A stretch of 64,000 nucleotides of DNA from an uncultured Pelagibacteraceae bacterium (GCA_902567495.1 CACFMO010000002.1:1-64000); one strand, 5' to 3'. Positions 1 through 10,069 are shown, counted from the first letter of the stretch. The notes: a model not told the origin generated them from the letters alone. A program made the numbers and translations.

Positions 1-628
1 GTATTACCTCTTTATGACTCATATTTAAAACACCTAAGTTTGGATTAATTGTTGTAAATGGATAATTCGCTATTTTTGGTTTTGCTCTTGTACACCTCGA
101 TAACAAACTAGATTTTCCAGCGTTTGGTAATCCAATAATTCCAGCATCTGCAATTACTTTGAGTTGTAACCATACCCAAAACTCCTCTCCTTTTTTTCCA
201 AGCGTTTTTTTTCTTGGAGCTCTGTTTGTAGAGCTTTTAAATCTTGTATTTCCTAAACCTCCTTCACCACCGGTTGCTACAACAAACTTCTCCTTATCTT
301 TTGTAAAGTCATAAATTAAAGTATTATTGTCTTCTTCAAATATTTGTGTGCCTGTTGGTACTTTTAAAACTAAATCTTTTCCACCCCCACCAGTTTTATT
401 TTTTTTACTTCCAGACTTACCATTTTCTGCGTTAAAATGTTGTTTGTATCTGAAATCGATTAAAGTATTTAAATTTCTCTCAGACTCAAAAATAACTGAT
501 CCACCAGTACCTCCATCGCCTCCATCTGGTCCACCATATTCAATGAATTTTTCTCTCCTAAAACTAGAGGAACCTGATCCACCGTTACCAGCTTTTATAT
601 ATATTTTTGCTTGATCTAAAAACTTCAT
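1..628 (-). CDS. obgE: GTPase Obg/CgtA, N-terminal part (runs off window start)
   Basis: Reverse-strand reading from ATG at 628: [43 protein letters not shown]..., Gly-rich Obg fold, then G1 motif [13 protein letters not shown]; sits upstream of rpmA/rplU in the same orientation as in many bacteria. Confidence 0.95.
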   Translation of the reverse strand, partial: MKFLDQAKIYIKAGNGGSGSSSFRREKFIEYGGPDGGDGGTGGSVIFESERNLNTLIDFRYKQHFNAENGKSGSKKNKTGGGGKDLVLKVPTGTQIFEEDNNTLIYDFTKDKEKFVVATGGEGGLGNTRFKSSTNRAPRKKTLGKKGEEFWVWLQLKVIADAGIIGLPNAGKSSLLSRCTRAKPKIANYPFTTINPNLGVLNMSHKEVI

Positions 629-657
629 TTTAAAAAGTGAGTTTAATTAAATTTAAT

Positions 658-912
658 TTATTTAGGGAATACAGATACAAGAGTTCTGTTAGATTTGGAC
701 TTTTTAAATTTTACTTTCCCACTAATTAATGAAAAAATTGAATGATCTTTTCCCATACCCACATTTGATCCTGGGTGTATTCTAGTACCTCTTTGACGAA
801 CTATTATATTTCCAGGTTGTACCATCTGATCGCCATATCTTTTTACACCTAAACGGCGACCTGCACTATCTCGGCCGTTTTTGGATGATCCACCTGCTTT
901 TTTTGTTGCCAT
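658..912 (-). CDS. rpmA: 50S ribosomal protein L27
   Basis: [48 protein letters not shown]. Confidence 0.98.
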   Translation of the reverse strand: MATKKAGGSSKNGRDSAGRRLGVKRYGDQMVQPGNIIVRQRGTRIHPGSNVGMGKDHSIFSLISGKVKFKKSKSNRTLVSVFPK

Positions 913-918
913 AGTATT

Positions 919-1365
919 TTATTTTTTCTCTTTATTTTTTACTATTTTTTTAACATTTTTAACTTTTTTAGAAGATAATTTCTTTTCTACTTCTTTTCCA
1001 GAAGATAATTTAATTTGATTTTCTTTAATTTCAGCAACAACTTTACCATTTTTAGACATTATCTTAGTAATCTGAACTTTAGATAAAGGCTGCCTATGCC
1101 CGTAACGTTTTCTAGAATTCTGTCTTCGTCTTTTTTTAAAAACTATTACTTTTCTGTCCTTAATATTATCCAACAACATACCCTCAACAATGGCACCGCT
1201 TACTGTTGGATCACCAATTTCAACTGTCTTGTCATCGTTAACTAGTAGAACTTTCTTAAACTCAACTTTATTACCTTTTTTGATATCAAGTTTTTCAACT
1301 TTAAGAATATTACTCGCAGAAACTTTGTACTGTTTTCCACCTGTTTCTATAATTGCAAAAGACAT
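919..1365 (-). CDS. rplU: 50S ribosomal protein L21 with Lys-rich C-terminal extension
   Basis: MSFAIIETGGKQYKVS... KRRRQNSRKRYGHRQPLSKVQIT; adjacent to rpmA. Confidence 0.97.
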   Translation of the reverse strand: MSFAIIETGGKQYKVSASNILKVEKLDIKKGNKVEFKKVLLVNDDKTVEIGDPTVSGAIVEGMLLDNIKDRKVIVFKKRRRQNSRKRYGHRQPLSKVQITKIMSKNGKVVAEIKENQIKLSSGKEVEKKLSSKKVKNVKKIVKNKEKK

Positions 1366-1431
1366 AAAACAAACCTTGTTAAAATTTATGGCAATATAAC
1401 CCCGTAACCAAACAAGTCAAGATATATGGTG

Positions 1432-2196
1432 CTAGAATTGATCTTTTAAATTCCTTAATTTTGTAAAAACTTCTAATTTAGAGGCATTATGCATTTGTAG
1501 TTTACTTTTAATTTTTTGATTACCACATCTCAAAAAAATATTAGTATCTAATTCGTCTTTTAAACTCACGGGTATAGAGGGAAGACCTTGTTTAATTTTA
1601 CTAGCTACATTTTTAATTTTTTCTTTTAAAATCTTATTCTGGTCATCAATACTAATTGCAAATTCTCCGTTTTTTTCCGTGTATTCATGCCCACAGTAAA
1701 TCAACGTATCAGACGGCAAATTTTTAATTTTTTCAATTGAGCTAAACATTTGTTCAAATGATCCCTCAAAAATTCTTCCACATCCTAGTGAAAAAAGAGT
1801 ATCACCAGAGAATATAACTTTGGCACTTTTTGAATAAAAAGCTACATGACCAAGAGTGTGGCCTGGTATATGTATTACTTGGAAATCAGTTTTACCAAAC
1901 GAAAATTTATCCCCATCCCTTAAGTTAATGTCTGTATTTTTGATGATCCCTTTGTCGTGAAACGAACATACAATTTTTGAGTTGTACTTTTCTTTTAACT
2001 CTAAATTACCGCCAATATGATCATCATGGTGATGTGTATTTATAATAAAATCTAATTTTTTATATTTTCTTTCGATCTCTTTGTCTACAGTTGTAAATTC
2101 TGATGGATCAACAATACCAACTGTATTTGTGATTTCATCTTTTAATAAATAACTGTAATTATCAGTTAAACATTTTATAATTGATATATTAAGCAT
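1432..2196 (-). CDS. gloB: hydroxyacylglutathione hydrolase (glyoxalase II)
   Basis: Metallo-beta-lactamase motif THHHDDHIGG and CGHEYT, glyoxalase II C-terminal domain. Confidence 0.93.
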   Translation of the reverse strand: MLNISIIKCLTDNYSYLLKDEITNTVGIVDPSEFTTVDKEIERKYKKLDFIINTHHHDDHIGGNLELKEKYNSKIVCSFHDKGIIKNTDINLRDGDKFSFGKTDFQVIHIPGHTLGHVAFYSKSAKVIFSGDTLFSLGCGRIFEGSFEQMFSSIEKIKNLPSDTLIYCGHEYTEKNGEFAISIDDQNKILKEKIKNVASKIKQGLPSIPVSLKDELDTNIFLRCGNQKIKSKLQMHNASKLEVFTKLRNLKDQF

Positions 2197-2790
2197 TTAT
2201 TTTAATAAAAAAATTCCAACCTTTGAAAAAAGGTTTTTAATTTCAAGATTACTTTTTTTTATTTCTGAAGTAGTTTCCTCGTTCACACCTACAACTTTGT
2301 TGATATTAATTTTTTTCTCGATACAAAAATCGAAAAAATCTTTAATTGTGCACATATGTAAATTAGGAGTGTTATACCATGAATTTGGTAAAGTCTTTGT
2401 TACCGGCATCTTGCCAAAAATAAGTAAACTAGTTCTTACTTTCCAGTATCCAAAGTTTGGAATTGATATTATTACAGATTTTCCAATTCTCAATAAGTCT
2501 TTAAGAACTTTTTCAGGATTATAAAATGCCTGCAATGTTTGACTCAGTATAACGAAGTCAAATGATTTAGTTGGAAATTGGTTTAGCTCAGTTTCAGCAT
2601 TACCTTCAATAACAGATAATCCTTTATAAATACATTTTTTTACATTTTCTTCCACAATCTCTAAACCTCTCACCTCGATATCTTTTTCTTTAATAAGGTG
2701 ACTCATTAAAGATCCATCTCCACAACCAACGTCAAGAACTCTAATATTTCTTGGTAGTAAATCTGCAATTACTCTAAATTCTTTTTTCAT
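2197..2790 (-). CDS. metW: methionine biosynthesis protein MetW (methyltransferase fold)
   Basis: RVLDVGCGDGSLMSHL; overlaps the end of metX. Confidence 0.93.
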   Translation of the reverse strand: MKKEFRVIADLLPRNIRVLDVGCGDGSLMSHLIKEKDIEVRGLEIVEENVKKCIYKGLSVIEGNAETELNQFPTKSFDFVILSQTLQAFYNPEKVLKDLLRIGKSVIISIPNFGYWKVRTSLLIFGKMPVTKTLPNSWYNTPNLHMCTIKDFFDFCIEKKININKVVGVNEETTSEIKKSNLEIKNLFSKVGIFLLK

Positions 2791-3914
2791 TTTTTTTCAT
2801 TTTTAAATTTAATATGCATTGAATCTATAAAGCCCTTTAAAGTTTTAAGAAATTCAGGTTCATTTACCAAAAAGGAGTCGTGCCCTTTATCTGTTTTAAT
2901 TTCAGCAAAAGAAACATCAGCACCAGCTGAGTTTAAAGCAATTACAGTATCTTTATTTTCCTTTGTTGTATAAAGCCAATCAGATGAAAAAGATATAATT
3001 AGAAATTTTGTTTTTTGATTTTTAAAAGCATCTACTAATCCACCTTTAAATTGCCTAGAAAGATCAAAATAATCCATTGCTCTGGTAATATACAAAATTG
3101 AATTCGCGTCGAATCTTTCAACAAAAGCAAATCCTTGATGTCTAAGATAGCTTTCAACTTGAAAGTCAGCATCAAAACTAAATTCGTATTCAGCTTTTTC
3201 CTGAAGTTTTCTACCAAATTTCTCTTGCATACCCTTCTTAGACAAGTAACTTATATGCCCAACCATTCTAGCTACTGCTAATCCGTTCTTTGGTTGAGTA
3301 TTTTTTTTTAAATATTTCCCATTATCCCATACAGGATCAGCCATAATTGCTTGTCTAGCTAATTCATTAAGTGCAATATTCTGAGCACTATGATTTGTGC
3401 TACACGCTATTGGAACTGCAGAAAAAGTTTTATTTGGAAACGAAGCACAAAATTGAAGAAGTTGCATCCCACCCATAGAACCTCCTGTAGCACAAAGAAG
3501 TTTATCTATACCTAAATGATCTAATAATGTTTCTTGAGATTTAACCATATCTTTAATTGTAATTACTGGAAAATTTAAACCATATGCTTCATTTGTATTT
3601 TTATCTATTTCTTTAGGACCCCATGAACCCATACATCCACCGATAACATTTGCGCATATTACAAAGTATTTATTTGTATCAATTGCTTTGCCTGGTCCAA
3701 CGGCTGTGACCCACCAACCATCTTTTTTGGTTATTGGATTTGTTCCACTTACAAACTGATCACCAGTTAATGCATGAAAGATAAGAATAGCGTTGTCTTT
3801 ATTTTTATTTAGACTTCCATAAGTCTCATATGCTAAGGGAAAATCTTTGACTGTTTTTTTACAGTCTAGAACAAGAGGTTTTGAAACGTTTAATTTTTTA
3901 ATTTTTTCACTCAT
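2787..3914 (-). CDS. metX: homoserine O-acetyltransferase
   Basis: alpha/beta hydrolase with HALTGDQ, ATGGSMGGMQ, DKGHDSFL. Start placed at ATG 3914 (MSEKIKKLNVSK), not at the TTG 3944 of the ORF track, which lies inside the terminator hairpin. Confidence 0.95.
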   Translation of the reverse strand: MSEKIKKLNVSKPLVLDCKKTVKDFPLAYETYGSLNKNKDNAILIFHALTGDQFVSGTNPITKKDGWWVTAVGPGKAIDTNKYFVICANVIGGCMGSWGPKEIDKNTNEAYGLNFPVITIKDMVKSQETLLDHLGIDKLLCATGGSMGGMQLLQFCASFPNKTFSAVPIACSTNHSAQNIALNELARQAIMADPVWDNGKYLKKNTQPKNGLAVARMVGHISYLSKKGMQEKFGRKLQEKAEYEFSFDADFQVESYLRHQGFAFVERFDANSILYITRAMDYFDLSRQFKGGLVDAFKNQKTKFLIISFSSDWLYTTKENKDTVIALNSAGADVSFAEIKTDKGHDSFLVNEPEFLKTLKGFIDSMHIKFKNEKK

Positions 3915-3916
3915 AT

Positions 3917-3942
3917 AAAAAAAAAGCCCAGCCATACTGGGC
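3917..3942 (-). terminator. intrinsic terminator of the SAM-II leader
   Basis: Minus strand GCCCAG-TATGG-CTGGGC followed by TTTTTTTTT, immediately before the metX ATG. Confidence 0.85.
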
Positions 3943-3947
3943 AAAAA

Positions 3948-4000
3948 CCCTGTTTAGCTGCATTTACTCTGCGCTCGCAATTTGGTTAAATCAGCGCAAT
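3948..4000 (-). ncRNA. SAM-II riboswitch controlling metX-metW
   Basis: Minus strand ATTGCGCTGATTTAACCAAATTGCGAGCGCAGAGTAAATGCAGCTAAACAGGG matches the SAM-II core (GCGCUGAUUUAACC...UUGC.AGCGC...UAAAUG.AGCUAAA.AGGG). Confidence 0.93.
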
Positions 4001-4005
4001 GCGAA

Positions 4006-4034
4006 TATATACTAAATCGTCATAAACATGTCAA
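4006..4034 (-). promoter_or_regulatory. sigma70-type promoter for metX leader
   Basis: Minus strand TTGACA (4034-4029), 17-nt spacer, TATATA (4011-4006); predicted start falls at the 5' end of the SAM-II aptamer. Confidence 0.7.
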
Positions 4035-4101
4035 ATTATTCGAATAATTTATTTTACATTATATAAATAGATTTACTTATAATATAACTCTTTAAAATAT
4101 T

Positions 4102-5184
4102 ATGAAATTACCTCAACCAAGAAAAATTATTGCAGAAAAATATGTAGCTGGTCTAAGTCTTTTTAAGAGCAGAAGAAGTCCAATTAAACTCTCTGCAAAT
4201 GAATCTGCTTTAGGCCCAAGCCCAAAGGCTGTTAAATCCTACAGTTCAGTTGGCAAAGGTTTTGTTAGGTATCCCGACTCAGATGGTACGTATTTTAGAA
4301 AAGTATTGGCAAAAAAGTTTAAACTAAAAAGGGATAGAATTATTCTAGGATCAGGATCTGATCAAATTTTCGAATTAATCTGTAAACTTTTTTTAAATAA
4401 AGGTGATGAAGTTGTTGTACCCGAATATAGTTTTATAATTTACAGAATTTACAGCCGAATGTTTGGTGCTAGAGTTAGATATGCTAAGGAGGATAATTTT
4501 TCAGCATCAGTAGAATCGATTATGAATTGTGTAAATAAAAAAACAAAAATTGTTTTTTTAGCTAATCCTAACAATCCTACAGGGACTTATTTAAATAAAA
4601 CTGAAGTTTTAAAATTAAGAAAAAAACTTAGAAGTGATATTTTACTTGTAATTGATGATGCATATTTTGAATATATAAAAGATCCAGAGTATGCATCTGG
4701 AATTGATCTTTTTTCAAAATCGGAAAATGTAATTGTTACAAGAACATTTTCAAAAATTTATGGTTTAGCTGGATTAAGGATTGGTTGGGGATATGGTCCA
4801 AAAAAATTAATAAAAAAATTATATGAAATCAAACCACCTTTTAATGTGAGTAGACCAGCTTTATTTGCTGCCACACAAGCTGTCCTGGATACAAAATGGC
4901 TTAATAAAGCTATTGAACATAATAATTTTTGGGCTGAAAAAATATATAGTGTAATTGATGAAATTGGTATTTCCACAAATAGAACTAATGTTAATTTCTT
5001 TCTTCTTAATTTTGATCTTGTAAATAAATCTGCTTCTCAAGTATTCAACAAATTAGCAAATTCAGGGATATTAGTAAGGCAAATGGATGTTTATGATATA
5101 AAAAATTCACTAAGGGTCACAATAGGAAATAGTAAAGAAAACAAAAAATTTATTTCAGTTTTAAGGAAGATTTTTAATGTTTGA
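4102..5184 (+). CDS. hisC: histidinol-phosphate/aromatic aminotransferase
   Basis: Fold type I aminotransferase: ANPNNPTGTY, TRTFSKIYGLAGLRIGW. Confidence 0.92.
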   Translation: MKLPQPRKIIAEKYVAGLSLFKSRRSPIKLSANESALGPSPKAVKSYSSVGKGFVRYPDSDGTYFRKVLAKKFKLKRDRIILGSGSDQIFELICKLFLNKGDEVVVPEYSFIIYRIYSRMFGARVRYAKEDNFSASVESIMNCVNKKTKIVFLANPNNPTGTYLNKTEVLKLRKKLRSDILLVIDDAYFEYIKDPEYASGIDLFSKSENVIVTRTFSKIYGLAGLRIGWGYGPKKLIKKLYEIKPPFNVSRPALFAATQAVLDTKWLNKAIEHNNFWAEKIYSVIDEIGISTNRTNVNFFLLNFDLVNKSASQVFNKLANSGILVRQMDVYDIKNSLRVTIGNSKENKKFISVLRKIFNV

Positions 5185-6076
5185 TCAAATTTCAATAATA
5201 GGATGTGGGTTAATTGGATCTTCAATTTTTAAAGGATTAAAAAAAGTTGGATCTATAAAGAAAATTATTACTTACGATAACAATAAATCTGTAAATGAAA
5301 TAATTAAGAAAGACAAACTTTCTGATGAAATATTTAAAAGCGCAGGTGATGCAGTAAAAAATTCTGATTTAATTATTATAGCAACACCTATAAGTAGCTT
5401 TGAGAACGTATTAAATTCTATTAAAGATAATCTAAAGACTGGTTCAATTTTAACAGATACTTGTTCAGTAAAAACAGGAGTCAGTAAAATATTTGAAAAG
5501 ATGAATTTAAAAAACTCTATTTGTATTCCTGGTCATCCTGTTGCTGGAATAGAAAATAGTGGACCTAAAGCAGGTTTCGCTGACTTATTTAAAAATAGAT
5601 GGACTATACTAACACCTAGTAAAAGTACTGATGAAAATACAGTTCAAAAAGTTTCAAATTTTTGGGAGTCTTTGGGAAGTAAAATCAAAATTATGTCCGA
5701 TGAAGACCATGATAAAATACTAACTTTTACTAGTCATTTACCTCACGTAGTAGCATACAATATTGTAAAAACATCTATGTCCCATGATGAAGAAGTTAAA
5801 GATGATATTATCAAGTATAGTGCAGGGGGATTAAGAGATTTTACCAGAATTGCTGCCTCCGATCCTATTATGTGGAGAGATATTTTTATTGATAATAGCG
5901 CTTTAATTATTCAGGCTATCGACAAGTTTATAAGAAATTTAGATGAGTTTAAAAAAGCAATTTCAGAGAAAGATAGCAAAAAACTAATAGAAATTTTTGA
6001 GAAATCAAAAAATTTCAGAAAATCAATTGTAAAAGCTGGACAGGATACTGATAAACCTGACTTTGGAAGAAAATAA
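5177..6076 (+). CDS. tyrA: prephenate/cyclohexadienyl dehydrogenase
   Basis: GCGLIGSSIFKGL Rossmann motif, GHPVAGIENSGP, FTSHLPHVVAY; overlaps hisC. Confidence 0.9.
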   Translation: MFDQISIIGCGLIGSSIFKGLKKVGSIKKIITYDNNKSVNEIIKKDKLSDEIFKSAGDAVKNSDLIIIATPISSFENVLNSIKDNLKTGSILTDTCSVKTGVSKIFEKMNLKNSICIPGHPVAGIENSGPKAGFADLFKNRWTILTPSKSTDENTVQKVSNFWESLGSKIKIMSDEDHDKILTFTSHLPHVVAYNIVKTSMSHDEEVKDDIIKYSAGGLRDFTRIAASDPIMWRDIFIDNSALIIQAIDKFIRNLDEFKKAISEKDSKKLIEIFEKSKNFRKSIVKAGQDTDKPDFGRK

Positions 6077-6784
6077 TTAGTCTAAAAAATCGATTTCTTT
6101 ATAAATAATATTTTGTAACTTTTTTAAAAAATCCTCTTTAGTTAAACCAGGTTCTATAGGAGTAAGAAATGATATTGTTATATTTCCAGGATATTTATTA
6201 AAGCTATTTTTAGGCCACACCTTTCCAGTATTGAGGGCTACGGGCACGCAGGGTAATTTTAAAGCCTCATAAATTCTTGCAACTCCTTTTTTAAAATCTG
6301 GCCTTTCATTATAAGGGACCCTCGTGCCTTGAGGAAAAATTAACAAAGGTCTTTTGCTTTTGTTTGTTTGCTCTATAATTCTATCAAAGAAATTTAAGTT
6401 TTCCTTTGCGGCTGTATCCCTCACTATCGCTATTGCGCCAATTTTTTTTAAGCACCAACCAAAAAAAGGTATTTTCATTAATCCTTTTTTTAAAATAAAA
6501 ACTGGACCTGATATAACTGTTTGAAGCGCAAAAGTTTCAAACATAGATTGGTGTGCAGAAGCAACAAAATATTTTTCAAATTTGTTTAGATTTTCAGTGC
6601 CTTTAAAATCAATTTTAACGTCAATAAATATCTTCAATAAAAACCCAATATATTTAGAGAGTATCTTTCCAGCACAAATCATGTGTTTATCTTTAAGAAA
6701 TAAAAGTGGAAATGCAATTATACAAGCAACTGCTATACCTCCAAATAAAAAAATATTAAAAAATAATGATCTTAAAAATATCAT
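6077..6784 (-). CDS. plsC: 1-acyl-sn-glycerol-3-phosphate acyltransferase
   Basis: AHQSMFETF (HX4D-like acyltransferase block), FPQGTR. Confidence 0.9.
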   Translation of the reverse strand: MIFLRSLFFNIFLFGGIAVACIIAFPLLFLKDKHMICAGKILSKYIGFLLKIFIDVKIDFKGTENLNKFEKYFVASAHQSMFETFALQTVISGPVFILKKGLMKIPFFGWCLKKIGAIAIVRDTAAKENLNFFDRIIEQTNKSKRPLLIFPQGTRVPYNERPDFKKGVARIYEALKLPCVPVALNTGKVWPKNSFNKYPGNITISFLTPIEPGLTKEDFLKKLQNIIYKEIDFLD

Positions 6785-6787
6785 TTA

Positions 6788-8008
6788 CTAAATGATTTCA
6801 GAAATTTTTTGTCTTTTTCTGATTATTTTTATTTTACCTTTTTTTACGATGATCTCGGAGGCCAATGGTCTAGTATTATAATTTGATGAAAGTGTCGAAC
6901 CATATGCGCCAACATTTGTTATGGTCACGTATTCTCCTTCTTTTAAAAAAGGAAAGTTTTTATATTTTAGAAAAGTGTCAGTACTTTCACAAATTGGACC
7001 AACAAATTCAATATTTCCATTGATTTTATTTTTAGATTTTGACACAGGAACAATCTCATGTCTTGCATTGTATAAAGCAGGTCTCATAAAATCGTTCATG
7101 CCAGCATCTAAAATTACAAAATATTTATTATCATTTTTTTTAATAAATACTATTTTAGAAACTAATGAACCAGTATTACCAACAATGTATCTTCCTGGTT
7201 CAAAGATAATTTTACAATTTGTCTCTTTTTGAAATTTTTGAACCAAAGTAGAATAATTTTTTATATCAATTTTTCTATCTGTATTTTTATATTGAATACC
7301 AAATCCACCGCCAAGATCGATATAATCAAAATTTATTTTAGTTAATTTGATAATTTTTCTTATGGTATTCAATGTTCTTCTGTATGGCGCTACAGATGTA
7401 ATTTGACTTCCGATGTGAACACTTATTGCACTAATTTTAATATTTTTTAGGTTTTTAGAACCTTTACAAAATCTTAAAAAATTTTTACTTAATAGACCGA
7501 ATTTACTATCAAGTTTACCAGTTGAAATTTTTGAAAGAGTATTTGCATCAACATTTGGATTTAATCTAATCCCAATAGAAGTAACTCTATTCATTTTTTT
7601 TGATATTTTATTTATTAATAGCGCCTCACTTTCAGACTCAACATTAATAAGTAAAACTCTTTTTTTAATAGCCAATCGTAACTCGCTGTCTGTTTTTCCA
7701 ACACCAGAAAAAACAATTTTTTTTGGATTAATCTTTGCTTTTAATGCTTTTAATAATTCACCCTCTGATACTACATCAGCACCAGATCCTAATTTACCTA
7801 ATTCAGTTAAAATAGAAACATTTGAGTTAGATTTGACAGAAAAACAGACAAGAGGATTCACTCTTTTAAAATAATTATAAAAAGTTTGAAAATTATCTTT
7901 AATTTTTTTATAAGAATATACATAAAAGGGTGTAATATTTTTTCTTGTAATCCCTTTGATAGATATATTCTCAACAAACAGGTTCTGTCCTTTATAATTT
8001 AAGCTCAT
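6788..8008 (-). CDS. lysA: diaminopimelate decarboxylase
   Basis: FSVKSNSN (PLP Lys region), LDLGGGFGI, EPGRYIVGNTG, GPICESTDTF. Confidence 0.95.
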   Translation of the reverse strand: MSLNYKGQNLFVENISIKGITRKNITPFYVYSYKKIKDNFQTFYNYFKRVNPLVCFSVKSNSNVSILTELGKLGSGADVVSEGELLKALKAKINPKKIVFSGVGKTDSELRLAIKKRVLLINVESESEALLINKISKKMNRVTSIGIRLNPNVDANTLSKISTGKLDSKFGLLSKNFLRFCKGSKNLKNIKISAISVHIGSQITSVAPYRRTLNTIRKIIKLTKINFDYIDLGGGFGIQYKNTDRKIDIKNYSTLVQKFQKETNCKIIFEPGRYIVGNTGSLVSKIVFIKKNDNKYFVILDAGMNDFMRPALYNARHEIVPVSKSKNKINGNIEFVGPICESTDTFLKYKNFPFLKEGEYVTITNVGAYGSTLSSNYNTRPLASEIIVKKGKIKIIRKRQKISEII

Positions 8009-8011
8009 AAC

Positions 8012-8128
8012 TTACGAAATAAATACAATATTTTGTCTGATATTTTCAGATTTATAAACTGGTGTAGATTTTCTCCCACAACTAGTCAAAACAATCAAAA
8101 TAACAATTATTAAAAAAACTCTACTCAT
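8012..8128 (-). CDS. 38-aa lipoprotein, LptM/YifL-like
   Basis: MSRVFLIIVILIVLTSCGRKSTPVYKSENIRQNIVFIS; lipobox LTSC; ATGA overlap with argH stop; lies between argH and lysA. Confidence 0.8.
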   Translation of the reverse strand: MSRVFLIIVILIVLTSCGRKSTPVYKSENIRQNIVFIS

Positions 8129-9513
8129 AAAGCTTCTTTTCTATATTTTTTTATCATTCCTTTAATATTTTTTGTTGCTGTTCCACCATATGAAGTTTTT
8201 GAATTCATTGAACTAACTACATCAAAAATTTTTATATTATTAATATTAATTTTTTTTAAAAATTTATTAATATCTTTTAATGGAATCTCATCTAATCTAA
8301 CTTTCTTTTTTTCTGCAAAATTTACAAGTTTAGAAGAAGTGACATAAGCTTCTCTAAAAGGAATATTTTTTTCTTTAACTAAAAAATCTGCAAAGTCAGT
8401 TGCAGTCGTATACCCTTTTTGGGCCATTTTTTTCATATTATTTTTATTTGTATTTAGGTTTAAAATAAGTTCATTACCCATTATTAATGTATCCTTTAAA
8501 GTATCATAACTATCAAATACAAGACCCTTATCATCTTGTAGGTCCTTATAGTAAGAAATCGGCAAACCTTTCATAATAGTTAACATTGAATTTAATTTTC
8601 CATAATTAATTGCTGTCTTTCCTCTTATCAATTCAGCTGGATCCGGATTCTTTTTTTGAGGCATAATAGAAGAACCTGTAAGAACTTTATCACTAAAATT
8701 TATAAAACTAAAAGCTTCTGAATTAAATATTATAAAATCCTCAGCCAATCTGGACATGTGCATTGCACAAGTAGCTGCAGCTGACAAAAAATCAATCGCA
8801 AAATCTCTATCACAAACAGAGTCAATTGAATTACCTGTTGGTTTTTTAAAACCAAGTTTTTTTGCCGTAAATTTTCTATCTATATTATATGAAGTACCAG
8901 CCAAAGCCGCGGATCCTAAAGGACATTCATCAATTAACTCCAAATTATTTAAAAATCTCTTTTTATCTCTTATTAGCATTTCAACATAAGCCAAAAGATA
9001 ATGTGCAAATGAGATTGGTTGCGCATTTTTTAAATGAGTAAAACCAGGCATCACTGTATCTATATTTTTTTCGGCTTTTTTTAAAATAGATTTTATTAAT
9101 AAATTCAAGACATCATTTATATCTAACGTTGCATTTTTTATCCAAATTTTGAAATCAGTAACCACCTGGTCATTTCTTGATCTTGCAGTGTGAAGGTGCC
9201 CTGCTGATTGACCAATAATTTCAAATAGTCTTTTTTCAATATTAAGATGTATATCCTCAAATTTTTCTTTAAATTTGAATTTACCTTTGTCTATCTCTTT
9301 TTCTATTTTTTTAAGACCATTAATAATTTTAATTCCATCTTTTTTTGGAATAATTCTCTGTTTAATAAGCATTTGCGCATGAATTATCGATGCGAAAATA
9401 TCTTCTTTATAAAGTCTTTTATCAATATTAATTGACGATCCAATTCTCTGAAAACTTCTAGAGTTTCCTTTAGTAAATCTATTAGACCAAACCGTCTTAT
9501 TTTTATTTTTCAT
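8125..9513 (-). CDS. argH: argininosuccinate lyase
   Basis: HTARSRNDQVVTD, GSSIMPQKKNPDPAEL. Confidence 0.97.
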   Translation of the reverse strand: MKNKNKTVWSNRFTKGNSRSFQRIGSSINIDKRLYKEDIFASIIHAQMLIKQRIIPKKDGIKIINGLKKIEKEIDKGKFKFKEKFEDIHLNIEKRLFEIIGQSAGHLHTARSRNDQVVTDFKIWIKNATLDINDVLNLLIKSILKKAEKNIDTVMPGFTHLKNAQPISFAHYLLAYVEMLIRDKKRFLNNLELIDECPLGSAALAGTSYNIDRKFTAKKLGFKKPTGNSIDSVCDRDFAIDFLSAAATCAMHMSRLAEDFIIFNSEAFSFINFSDKVLTGSSIMPQKKNPDPAELIRGKTAINYGKLNSMLTIMKGLPISYYKDLQDDKGLVFDSYDTLKDTLIMGNELILNLNTNKNNMKKMAQKGYTTATDFADFLVKEKNIPFREAYVTSSKLVNFAEKKKVRLDEIPLKDINKFLKKININNIKIFDVVSSMNSKTSYGGTATKNIKGMIKKYRKEAL

Positions 9514-9518
9514 TTTAT

Positions 9519-10064
9519 ATGTTAAACCTTTTATATATGAATATTTTAAGGTTTTTTTTATTCCAATTATTTTTTTTTACTTTTTTTAAGCTCAATTTTT
9601 TATACGCGGTTGAGCCTTTACCATTCAATAATATAGTTCTTCATAAAAATCCATTACAAGTTTCCCAAGTAAAATTTAAGGATTTTGACTCAGAAGATAT
9701 TGTACTGAATAAAAATGATGGCAAGATTAAGATACTAAACTTCTGGGCAACATGGTGTGCCCCTTGTAAAGCTGAAATGCCATCACTGGATAAATTTAGT
9801 ATTAAAAATCCAGATTTTTTGGTTTTTCCAATTAATTTAGAAAAGATTAATCAAAAGAAAACAATGAAATTTTATAATGATTTAAATATTAAGAATTTAA
9901 ATATTTTTTTTGATCCAGAATTTAAATTAGCAAAACAATTTAAATTAAGAGGAGTTCCTACAACAGTTTTTATAAATCAAAAAGGGCAAGAATTTGCTAG
10001 GGTATTAGGCGATATAAATTTTGATGATAAAAATTTTATTAAATGGTTAAATACCTATAGATAA
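9519..10064 (+). CDS. TlpA-like thioredoxin family protein
   Basis: Signal/TM segment then FWATWCAPCKAEMPSL, RGVPTTVFINQKG. Confidence 0.9.
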   Translation: MLNLLYMNILRFFLFQLFFFTFFKLNFLYAVEPLPFNNIVLHKNPLQVSQVKFKDFDSEDIVLNKNDGKIKILNFWATWCAPCKAEMPSLDKFSIKNPDFLVFPINLEKINQKKTMKFYNDLNIKNLNIFFDPEFKLAKQFKLRGVPTTVFINQKGQEFARVLGDINFDDKNFIKWLNTYR

Positions 10065-10069
10065 TATTT

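Noticed and set aside
3915-3944. N-terminal MPSMAGLFFY extension of metX in the ORF track
   Set aside because: Encoded by the terminator hairpin and T-tract of the SAM-II leader
3900-4050. Tandem SAM-II/SAM-V riboswitch arrangement
   Set aside because: Looked for a second aptamer between the SAM-II core and the ATG; only an intrinsic terminator fits in the space
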